Positions 16,426 through 23,319 of a stretch of 64,000 nucleotides of DNA are shown here, piece after piece. The notes below the pieces were generated by a model. It was not told the DNA's origin, searched no databases, and saw only the letters and a program-made list of their open reading frames with translations. The stretch comes from Cucumibacter marinus DSM 18995 (GTDB lineage Bacteria > Pseudomonadota > Alphaproteobacteria > Rhizobiales > Devosiaceae): positions 251,572-315,571 of the forward strand of contig NZ_KE386979.1 of assembly GCF_000429865.1 (NCBI RefSeq), written 5' to 3'. The position numbers and the translations under genes are program-made. Position 1 is the first letter of the stretch; every line of letters begins with the position of its first letter.

Positions 16426-17936
16426 GCGACGTGAAACCGGCCCTCCGGCTTGAGGGAATCGTCAAGACCTTCCCTGGTGTGCGGGCGCTCGACGGGGTGG
16501 ACTTCGAGGTCAGGCCTGGCGAGGTGCACGCGCTGATGGGCGAGAACGGCGCCGGCAAGTCGACGCTGATGAAGGTGCTCGCGGGCATGTATCAGCCCAA
16601 TGAGGGCCAGATCCTGATCGAGGACCGGCCGACGATTATGGCCAATCCGATCGAGGCGAAACATAACGGGGTCATCCTGATCCACCAGGAACTCTCGCTG
16701 GCCGAGCAATTGACGGTTGCCGAGAATATCTTCCTGGGGGAACTGCCGCGGTCGCGGCTGGGATTTGTAGACTGGAAGATTCTCGACGACCGCGTCGGGA
16801 CGATCCTGCAAAAACTGAATTGCGATTTCGGGCCGCGCACCAAGGTGGGCAAGCTGTCGATTGCCAAGAAGCAGATGGTCGAGATCGCCCGTGCCCTGAC
16901 CCATGAAGGGCGTGTGGTCGTGTTCGATGAGCCGACAGCCTCGCTGACCGATGCCGAGAAAGTGGTGTTGTTCGATGTGATCAACGAGCTCAAGGCTGAC
17001 GGGGTCGGCATCGTCTATATCTCCCACCGGATGGAAGAGATCTTCACCATTTCCGACAGGATCACGGTGCTCCGGGACGGGACCTACCGGGGAACGCTCA
17101 CCACTGCCGAAACGGATGAGGACGAAGTCACGCAGCTGATGATCGGGCGCAGCCTTGATTATTCGCGCAACGAAAGTTCAGGCGAGTTCGGCGATCTGGT
17201 TCTTGAGGTCGCCGGCCTGTCCTGCGGCAAGCTGTTCGAGGATGTCAGCTTCAACGTACGCGCAGGCGAGGTTGTCGGGTTTTACGGGCTGGTGGGGGCC
17301 GGGCGTACCGAAATCGCCGAAACCCTGTTCGGGCTGCGCGAACCCACAGCCGGATCGATCCGGCTCAATTCCAGTGACGTTTCCATCGCCTCTCCTGCAG
17401 AGGCGATCGCCAACGGTATCTCGCTGGTGCCAGAAAGCCGCAAGGAACAGGGCCTGGTTCTCGGAATGAATTGCCGCGACAACATCACCTTGCCGCAGGT
17501 TGGAGACATGACGGCGGGGCCGTTCGTCTCGAACGGCGCCGAAGTCGCGATTTACGACATGTATCGCGATCGTCTCGACATCAAGGCGCCGACCTGGCGT
17601 AGCCTTGTGGGCAATCTTTCGGGCGGTAACCAGCAAAAGATCGTCATCGGCAAATGGCTGGCCATGAAACCGCGCCTGCTGATCGTCGACGAGCCGACGC
17701 GCGGTATCGATGTCGGCTCCAAGGCCGAGATTCACAATCTCATCCGCGAGCTCGCTCGGTCCGGTTATGCGGTGATCGTCATCTCCTCGGAAATGCCGGA
17801 AATCCTGCGCGTGTCGGACCGGGTGATTGCGATGTATCAGGGGCGCATAACCCGGGAGTTCACGGCTGCCGAGGTGAATGAAGACAATCTGGTGCAGGCG
17901 ATCTCCGGGATCAGTGGTGACGAAGCAGCCGCCTGA
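16422..17936 (+). CDS. ABC importer ATPase with two nucleotide-binding domains (RbsA/MglA-like)
   Basis: About 504 residues, the normal length for fused CUT2 ATPases. The first domain has Walker A GENGAGKST (about 40-48), a relaxed signature LSIAKKQMVEI and Walker B VVFDEPTASL. The second domain starts near residue 250 with a degenerate Walker A GLVGAGRTE, signature LSGGNQQK and Walker B LLIVDEPTRGID. That asymmetry is normal for RbsA and MglA. It energises import through the two permeases just upstream and ends the operon at a terminator. Confidence 0.95.
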   Translation: MSDVKPALRLEGIVKTFPGVRALDGVDFEVRPGEVHALMGENGAGKSTLMKVLAGMYQPNEGQILIEDRPTIMANPIEAKHNGVILIHQELSLAEQLTVAENIFLGELPRSRLGFVDWKILDDRVGTILQKLNCDFGPRTKVGKLSIAKKQMVEIARALTHEGRVVVFDEPTASLTDAEKVVLFDVINELKADGVGIVYISHRMEEIFTISDRITVLRDGTYRGTLTTAETDEDEVTQLMIGRSLDYSRNESSGEFGDLVLEVAGLSCGKLFEDVSFNVRAGEVVGFYGLVGAGRTEIAETLFGLREPTAGSIRLNSSDVSIASPAEAIANGISLVPESRKEQGLVLGMNCRDNITLPQVGDMTAGPFVSNGAEVAIYDMYRDRLDIKAPTWRSLVGNLSGGNQQKIVIGKWLAMKPRLLIVDEPTRGIDVGSKAEIHNLIRELARSGYAVIVISSEMPEILRVSDRVIAMYQGRITREFTAAEVNEDNLVQAISGISGDEAAA

Positions 17937-17974
17937 TCGTGTCGTCGCGCTAACCCGGCCCCCCAAGCGAAATC

Positions 17975-17999
17975 CGGTCTGACTCCCAGACCGCGTTTT
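17975..17999 (+). terminator. Rho-independent terminator of the ABC importer operon
   Basis: Seven-bp stem CGGTCTG/CAGACCG with a 5-base loop followed by CGTTTTG, 39 bases after the ATPase stop. It separates the importer operon from the AraC regulator. Confidence 0.75.
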
Positions 18000-18041
18000 G
18001 AGCGTTGTTCGCATTGCGGTTTTCCGTGATATTCTCTGCTT

Positions 18042-19049
18042 ATGGGGACCGTGACAGTTGCATTTGTGCGCGCTTTGGCGAGTGCGGCGGGGCTGAAGCT
18101 CACAGCGGATGGGCAGCTTCTCGATGGCGGGAAGGCGGTCCGCCGTGTCGAGGCTGCCCGGGGCAGGCTGTCCGACAAGGACTATTTTGACATCATCGAC
18201 TGGGTCAGCGGCCAATATCCGGATCGGGCCGGGCTGGCCTTTGCCTATGCCGAGGCCGTTGACGTGGATAATCTCGGTGCGCTGGGCCTTGCGATGAAAA
18301 CCGCACCGACGCTGCGCGGATCTCTGGAACGCGCCGTGCGCTATTTCCGTTTGTTGACCGATACGGTTGCCTATCAGCTTGACGAAAGCGTAACGCCTTA
18401 CCGCTTCAGGCTTCTGCAGCCGGCGGGTCTGCATCCTGCGCTCAATCTGCGCAATGAATGTGCGCTTGCGGGTTTCTGCCGCGTCTTCCGGCAGTTTGTC
18501 GGGCCTGAGCTCCAGTTCGAGTTTGTGTCCTTCCGGCATTCTGCGCCCGGTGAAGTGGAACGCTATGAGGCCTATTTCGGCTGTCCGGTGCGTTTTGAGG
18601 CCGACGAGAACGCGATTGCACTGCAGCCGCCTGTGCTCGATCTGCCGACCCGGCTGGGCGATCCGGCCGTTTCGCGGTTTCTGACCGACCATCTCGATGC
18701 GGAACTCGGTGCGCTTTCTTCCGAGGCGACCATCGAGCGAGTGCTGGCCGAACACCTTGCCGAGGCCCTGAGTGATGGCATTCCGAGGGCGGGGTCGGTC
18801 GCGCGGGCAGTGGGCATGAGTGAGCGCACGCTCTACCGGCGCCTGTCGGAAGCCGGTCTTTCCTATCAGGATGTTCTCGAGAACACCCAGAAGTCCCTTG
18901 CAGAGACGCTATTGAGCGAAGACCGGTTCTCGATTGCAGAAGTGGCGTTTCTCACCGGCTTTGCGGAGCAGTCGAGCTTCAATCGCGCCTTCAAGCGTTG
19001 GGCAGGGCAAACCCCCGGCGCCTTCCGCAAGGGCGTTCATCCCGCCTGA
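18042..19049 (+). CDS. AraC-family transcriptional regulator (OruR/ArgR-like layout)
   Basis: About 335 residues. The N-terminal 220 residues resemble the Arabinose_bd ligand-binding domain of the OruR/ToxT-like AraC group (AEAVDVDNLGALGLAMKTAPT, the hydrophobic FRHSAPGEVERYEAYFGCPV segment). The C-terminal 100 residues carry the double HTH: SVARAVGMSERTLYRRLSE and SIAEVAFLTGFAEQSSFNR, ending FKRWAGQTPGAFRKG. Directly downstream are two tandem repeats and the exported hydrolase gene, which are its likely target. The inducer is unknown. Confidence 0.92.
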   Translation: MGTVTVAFVRALASAAGLKLTADGQLLDGGKAVRRVEAARGRLSDKDYFDIIDWVSGQYPDRAGLAFAYAEAVDVDNLGALGLAMKTAPTLRGSLERAVRYFRLLTDTVAYQLDESVTPYRFRLLQPAGLHPALNLRNECALAGFCRVFRQFVGPELQFEFVSFRHSAPGEVERYEAYFGCPVRFEADENAIALQPPVLDLPTRLGDPAVSRFLTDHLDAELGALSSEATIERVLAEHLAEALSDGIPRAGSVARAVGMSERTLYRRLSEAGLSYQDVLENTQKSLAETLLSEDRFSIAEVAFLTGFAEQSSFNRAFKRWAGQTPGAFRKGVHPA

Positions 19050-19069
19050 CTGGCCCGATCGGCGCTGAT

Positions 19070-19110
19070 TGGCAGGCTCGGCCAAAACCGTGGCAGGCTC
19101 GGCAAATACC
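19070..19110 (+). promoter_or_regulatory. Tandem direct repeats, probable AraC binding sites
   Basis: TGGCAGGCTCGGC followed by MAAWACC occurs at 19070-19090 and again at 19091-19110, spaced by exactly 21 bases. Direct repeats at two helical turns, upstream of the gene next to an AraC regulator, are the classic arrangement for dimer binding. A weaker third half (GGCAGCGTGGC) follows, and the hydrolase ATG is 56 bases beyond the second repeat. Confidence 0.65.
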
Positions 19111-19165
19111 GGCAGCGTGGCTTTCGTCTAACCCTTGGTCATCATTTTGACGAAGGGAGAAAACC

Positions 19166-20068
19166 ATGCACGCTCTTACCCAACACAACCCCACCTCCAT
19201 CCTGCGCCGCCTGCGCAAGCTGGTCTTCGCTGCCCCGCTCGGTCTTGCGGTCGCATTTTCACCGCTCACCGCCCTGGCGGAAACCGGTATCCATAATGCG
19301 GATGGTGTCGACATCCATTTTGTCGATGAAGGCACGGGCGAAGCCGTGATCTATCTGCACGGATTTGCAGGGTCTTCGGACATGTGGAGCGCAGTCGGGC
19401 TCCTGCCGCTCGATGAGTTTCGCACCGTTGCGTTCGACGCCCGTGGCCATGGCCGCAGTGACAAGCCCGAGGATGCAGGGGACTACGGTGCCAGGCTCGT
19501 CGAGGATGTCATCGGGCTGATGGACGCTCGCGGCATCGAGCAGGCCCATATTGTCGGCTATTCGATGGGCGCTGAAACGGCGCTTGCCCTGGCCGCCGAT
19601 CATCATGACCGGGTCCTCTCCGTTGTTGCGGCGGGTTCCGGCCTTTCCGGTGAACCCGAAGCGCAGGCCTATGGCTTCATCGCCGGGGCACTGGCCGAGG
19701 TCGACACGTTTGGCGGCTTCATGGCGTCCATGGCGCCCCCCGATCAGGACCTGCCGCCCGAAGCCCAGGCAGCGATGCTTGATCTGTTGTCGGCACACGG
19801 CATCGATCCGGGTCAGCCGGCAGCATCCCTGGCAGCAGTGGCTGCTTCGCTGCCGGGCATCATCTCTCTCGATGCCGAGGTCCTCGGTACCATTGCGGTG
19901 CCGGTTCTGGGTATTGCCGGGGAAGACGATCCCGAACGCGGAAATGTCGAGGCGCTGGTCGATGCGCTGCCGGGTGCGACGGTCACCATCATCGCCGGCA
20001 CCGATCACCTCACCGCACCGGTGGCGCCCGAATTCGCTCAGGCAGTCACCGCTTTCCTCAAAGATTGA
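19166..20068 (+). CDS. Exported alpha/beta-hydrolase
   Basis: About 300 residues. A signal peptide is visible: basic start, hydrophobic LVFAAPLGLAVAFSPL, then TALAE. The hydrolase fold follows with oxyanion HGFAG, DARGHGRSDKP, nucleophile Ser in GYSMGAE, a late Asp in GEDDPERGN and catalytic His in TDHLTAP. The periplasmic location suggests hydrolysis of an ester or lactone outside the cytoplasm. It is preceded by AraC-type repeats and followed after 53 bases by a DUF4386 membrane protein. Substrate unknown. Confidence 0.88.
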   Translation: MHALTQHNPTSILRRLRKLVFAAPLGLAVAFSPLTALAETGIHNADGVDIHFVDEGTGEAVIYLHGFAGSSDMWSAVGLLPLDEFRTVAFDARGHGRSDKPEDAGDYGARLVEDVIGLMDARGIEQAHIVGYSMGAETALALAADHHDRVLSVVAAGSGLSGEPEAQAYGFIAGALAEVDTFGGFMASMAPPDQDLPPEAQAAMLDLLSAHGIDPGQPAASLAAVAASLPGIISLDAEVLGTIAVPVLGIAGEDDPERGNVEALVDALPGATVTIIAGTDHLTAPVAPEFAQAVTAFLKD

Positions 20069-20121
20069 ACAAGCGCGCCGGGCTACCAACGCCCGGCGCC
20101 ATCCTGAAAAGGAGGTTTGTC

Positions 20122-20832
20122 ATGCACGCTCAACTCACTCACACTGAAACCATGATCGCCCGCTTTGCCGGTGTGCTCTATCTGATCATCATCATCTTCG
20201 GCATCACTTCGGAAGTCGCCTTGCGCGGCCCGCTCGTGAACTTCGCCGATGCCGGTGGCACTGCCGAAGCGATCCTCGGCGCCATCAACGCCTTCCGACT
20301 CTCGATCGCCGCCGACCTGGTCATGGCCATCGCTGATGCCGGCCTTGCCATCCTGTTGTTTGTTCTGCTGCGCTCTGCAGCGCCCGTGCTGGCGCTTTCG
20401 GCCATGGTCTTCCGGCTGATCCAGTCGGTGATGATCGGGATGAATCTCATGAACATGCAGGGGGCGCTGTTGCTGGTCACGGCAGGGCAGGATCTTTCCG
20501 GTCTGGCACCGGGCCAGAGCGACGCCATCGCCCTGTTCCTTTTGAACATGCATGCGCATGGCTATGATCTGGGGCTCGTCTTCTTCGGCATCAATTCGCT
20601 GATGACCGGTGTTCTGATCTGGCGTTCGGGCCTTGTGCACAGGAGCCTTGGGATCGGGCTCGGACTTGCCGGGATGATCTATCTCACCGGCAGTGCGCTG
20701 CGGTTTATGGCGCCGGAAGCCTATGACGTTTTCGCACCGGCCTATGGCATCACGGTGCTGGCCGAAACGGCCTTCTGTCTGGCCTTGCTGCTGAAGGGCG
20801 TGATGCCCCGGCGGCAGGTTCAGCCGGCCTGA
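20122..20832 (+). CDS. DUF4386-type integral membrane protein
   Basis: About 236 residues with six or so hydrophobic segments and the family start RFAGVLYLIIIIFGI. DUF4386 proteins are uncharacterised membrane proteins, often next to hydrolases and regulators. A strong AAGGAGG site precedes the ATG at 20122. It probably forms an operon with the hydrolase and ends at a strong terminator. Role not known. Confidence 0.82.
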   Translation: MHAQLTHTETMIARFAGVLYLIIIIFGITSEVALRGPLVNFADAGGTAEAILGAINAFRLSIAADLVMAIADAGLAILLFVLLRSAAPVLALSAMVFRLIQSVMIGMNLMNMQGALLLVTAGQDLSGLAPGQSDAIALFLLNMHAHGYDLGLVFFGINSLMTGVLIWRSGLVHRSLGIGLGLAGMIYLTGSALRFMAPEAYDVFAPAYGITVLAETAFCLALLLKGVMPRRQVQPA

Positions 20833-20855
20833 TCGGCGCGAACTACCACTCACGT

Positions 20856-20887
20856 AAAAGGCGCCGGTCGAATAGCCGGCGCCTTTT
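20856..20887 (+). terminator. Rho-independent terminator
   Basis: Perfect 12-bp stem AAAAGGCGCCGG/CCGGCGCCTTTT with an 8-base loop, 24 bases after the DUF4386 stop. The A- and T-tracts make it usable on both strands. Confidence 0.85.
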
Positions 20888-20980
20888 GGCGTGTGAACGC
20901 GATCCTTGTTCACTCCGGGGCCAGTCGTTGCTAGACCACTGGGCGCGGTGCGGTGGATCTGCAAACGGGAGGAGCCGGGA

Positions 20981-21352
20981 ATGTCTCAGGTGAAAGGCGG
21001 GTGCCTTTGCGGTGCCGTGCGGCTTGTCACGCCCGGCGAACCGGATCGTGTGGGGATCTGCCATTGTCTTGATTGCCGGAAACATCACGGTGCGCTGTTT
21101 TTCGCGGCAGCGGTATTTCCGGCCGATGCGGTCACCGTGAGTGGGGAGACGTCCGCCTATCAGGGCAGGCATTTCTGCCCGCGCTGCGGATCCTCGGTGT
21201 TCGCGCGATCCGGCGACGAGATCGAAGTGCATCTGGGAGCCTTGGATGCGCCCGACCAGTTCGTGCCGACATACGAACTCTGGACGTCACGCCGCGAGGG
21301 CTTTTTGCCGGTGTTTCCCGGGACAAGACGCTATCCGGGCGACCGGGACTGA
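20981..21352 (+). CDS. GFA-family (Mss4-like fold) protein
   Basis: About 123 residues with the zinc-binding cysteines expected of the GFA family: GGCLCGAVR at the N-terminus, CHCLDCRKHHGA, and FCPRCGSSVFA. Related proteins are called glutathione-dependent formaldehyde-activating enzymes, though most have no proven catalytic role. The start at 20981 follows GGGAGGAG. It stands alone between a terminator and the hpaD promoter. A second GFA gene lies at 54601-55029. Confidence 0.9.
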   Translation: MSQVKGGCLCGAVRLVTPGEPDRVGICHCLDCRKHHGALFFAAAVFPADAVTVSGETSAYQGRHFCPRCGSSVFARSGDEIEVHLGALDAPDQFVPTYELWTSRREGFLPVFPGTRRYPGDRD

Positions 21353-21389
21353 CGGCCCGGCGCTCAGTCCCGCCAAAGCTTCGACCCTC

Positions 21390-21430
21390 TTGATCCAGAT
21401 CAATGTGAACGGAGTCGAACGCGGTATTAT
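21390..21430 (+). promoter_or_regulatory. FNR/FixK-type box and -10 element upstream of hpaD
   Basis: A perfect TTGAT-CCAG-ATCAA (21390-21403) is followed 21 bases later by TATTAT (21425-21430). With a start point about 7 bases beyond the -10, the box is centred at about -41.5, the class II position of FNR/CRP-family activators. The hpaD ATG is at 21468, after GGGAGG. Confidence 0.7.
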
Positions 21431-21467
21431 TACACATGTTAAATAGCTAGTCCGGGAGGGAAGACCC

Positions 21468-22325
21468 ATGGGCAAGATCGTACTCGCCGCCAAGACCACT
21501 CACGTCCCCACCATGGTGATGTCGGAGCTGGATGGACCGCTCAAAGGCAAGCGGCAGTCTGCCATCGACGGTCACAAGAAGATCGGGGAGATGGCGCGGG
21601 AGGCGGGCGCCGACACATTCGTGGTGCTCGACACGCACTGGCTGGTCAATGCGTCCTATCACATCAATGCCAACCACAAATTCTCGGGCATGTTCACGTC
21701 CCATGAGTTTCCGCAATTCATCAAGGATCTGCCCTATTCTTACGAAGGCAATGCGGCGCTGGGCGACCTGATCGCGAAGACAGCGCGGGACATGGACGTC
21801 TATACGCTGAGCCACCAGGTCGACAGTCTCGACCTCGAATACGGCACGCTGGTGCCGATGCGCTACATGAACGCCGATGCAGGCCTCAAGGTGGTCTCGG
21901 TCGCTGCCATGTGCACGGTGCATTCGCTCGATGCGTCGCGCAGACTTGGCGAAGCCATCCGCAAGGGTATCGAAGCCTCGGACAGCAACGTCGCTCTCAT
22001 CGCTTCGGGATCGCTCAGCCATCAGATCTGGCCGAACGACATCTATGCGGAGAACAACGGCACCTTCACCATTTCCTCGAAATTCAACGAGGTGGTCGAC
22101 CGCCGGGTTCTGGAGATGTGGCAGGAGGGAGACATCGAACTGTTCCTCGAAATGCTGCCGGACTACGCCAAATATTGCGATGGCGAAGGCGACATGCACG
22201 ACACCATCATGCTGTTCGGCGCGCTTGGCTGGGACAAATACAAGGGCAAGGGCCACGTCATCACCGACTATTTCCCCTCGTCGGGCACCGGCCAGACCAA
22301 TGTGGTGTTCGACCTGCCTGACTAA
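21468..22325 (+). CDS. hpaD: 3,4-dihydroxyphenylacetate (homoprotocatechuate) 2,3-dioxygenase, class III extradiol
   Basis: Opens the ring of homoprotocatechuate between C2 and C3 using non-haem Fe(II) and O2. About 285 residues, the usual length for HpaD/HpcB. The whole protein follows the E. coli HpcB pattern as I remember it: KTTHVPTM with the first iron His (about 12), VLDTHWLVN with the second (about 57), LEYGTLVPMRYMN, ASGSLSHQ, GEGDMHDTIML and SSGTGQTNVVF. It is an orphan: no hpaE, hpaF, hpaG or hpaBC is nearby, and the opposite-strand neighbour is soxG. It sits behind an FNR-type promoter, which is odd for an oxygen-using enzyme. A paralogue acting on another catechol is possible. Confidence 0.92.
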   Translation: MGKIVLAAKTTHVPTMVMSELDGPLKGKRQSAIDGHKKIGEMAREAGADTFVVLDTHWLVNASYHINANHKFSGMFTSHEFPQFIKDLPYSYEGNAALGDLIAKTARDMDVYTLSHQVDSLDLEYGTLVPMRYMNADAGLKVVSVAAMCTVHSLDASRRLGEAIRKGIEASDSNVALIASGSLSHQIWPNDIYAENNGTFTISSKFNEVVDRRVLEMWQEGDIELFLEMLPDYAKYCDGEGDMHDTIMLFGALGWDKYKGKGHVITDYFPSSGTGQTNVVFDLPD

Positions 22326-22346
22326 GGCACAGCACTAGACCCCAAG

Positions 22347-22668
22347 GTCTTTCCCTCCCCCTTGCGGGGAGGGACGACGAGCAGGATTTGGCTATGCCAA
22401 ATCCGTGGCGAGGCAGGGTGGGGGACCTTGGGTTATGTTGGTGGTTGCCCATGTGTTTTTGAGCACCCCCACCCGGTTCGCTTCGCTCACCACCCTCCCC
22501 GCAAGGGGGAGGGTTTGGGAAGGCTTGCCCTACAACCCTCCCCCCTGAGCCCTCATGGTGAGCTTGTCGAACCACGAAGGGCGAAGGCGATGCACAATCC
22601 TACCGTCACCACCCGGTTTATCCGGGTGGTCCATGTGGATTACCCGAACAAGTCGGGTAATGACGCGG
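22347..22668. repeat. Composite REP-like intergenic repeat region
   Basis: The 370 bases between hpaD and soxG hold no credible gene. Two 21-base arms, CCCTCCCCCTTGCGGGGAG and its reverse complement CTCCCCGCAAGGGGGAGGG (each plus two bases), lie about 120 bases apart and enclose GGATTTGGC-tat-GCCAAATCC. Next is a CTCATGGTGAGCTTGTCGAA element. Last is a two-hairpin unit at 22602-22668 (CCACCCGG...CCGGGTGG, then ATTACCCG...CGGGTAAT). The last unit recurs at 56126-56192. These look like dispersed alphaproteobacterial repeats. Confidence 0.75.
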
Positions 22669-22695
22669 GGGGTAGGCGTGAGCCGCCGCGAGGCC

Positions 22696-23319
22696 CTACT
22701 CGAAATGGGGCAGGTGGAGCTTCACCCGCCCGACCGGCAGCTGTGGGGGCAGACCGAATTCGCGGCCGGATTCGGCGATGAGGCACCACAAATAGTCCGC
22801 ATGCGAACGCCGGACGATCAGGCGCAAAACCGGTCTATCGGCACTTCCGGTCACATGCAGCCAGACATTGGCCTTGGCGCAGACCGTCGCGACAATCATG
22901 CCGGGCTTGAGGGCGCGCGGGTGCAGATCGATCACCATCAGCTTTGACATCACGTCGCGCGCGGCGGCACCGGTGACGTCGATGGCGGTGTAGTAATCGC
23001 TGACATCGGTGAGCTGATGATGGGTGCCGGTCAGCGCGTCAGACAGCTTTGTGCCAAGCGCGGCCTCATTGCCCGGTGGGGTGACCAACAGCCAGTCGTC
23101 AGGGCCAAGCCAGAGCGCGGTGATGTTGCCCGCCACGGCCGTTTCGCCAACGGCGGACGGCAATGGCGCGCCCAAGGCGCTTGCAGCCTGTTCGCCAATG
23201 GTGGCGGGTCTGCCGCGCAAGGAGAGCATGCCGAGAAACGCGGTCTCACTCACGGACACCCTTTCGGCGGTGAGAGGCTCGCGGTGTGCGAGCGGAGAGG
23301 CGGCGACAGGTTCGGTCAT
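22696..23319 (-). CDS. soxG: Sarcosine oxidase subunit gamma
   Basis: Small subunit of heterotetrameric sarcosine oxidase, about 207 residues. It has the SoxG-like fold related to GcvT pieces: LSLRGRPATIGEQAA, WLGPDDWLLVTPP, LTDVSDYYTAIDVTG and LRLIVRRSHADYLW. Its start overlaps the soxA stop by 4 bases (ATGA), so translation is coupled. It is the last gene of soxBDAG. Other heterotetrameric oxidases in this family use different N-methyl amines, so sarcosine is the likely rather than proven substrate. Confidence 0.93.
   Translation of the reverse strand: MTEPVAASPLAHREPLTAERVSVSETAFLGMLSLRGRPATIGEQAASALGAPLPSAVGETAVAGNITALWLGPDDWLLVTPPGNEAALGTKLSDALTGTHHQLTDVSDYYTAIDVTGAAARDVMSKLMVIDLHPRALKPGMIVATVCAKANVWLHVTGSADRPVLRLIVRRSHADYLWCLIAESGREFGLPPQLPVGRVKLHLPHFE

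Noticed and set aside
17178-18755. Long open frame of 525 codons on the minus strand
   Set aside because: It lies opposite the ABC ATPase and AraC genes, which carry full family motifs; the minus frame has none. Typical antisense openness of GC-rich coding DNA.
22362-22947. Short open frames in the hpaD-soxG gap
   Set aside because: They run through structured repeats and into antisense of soxG; no ribosome-binding site or family resemblance.
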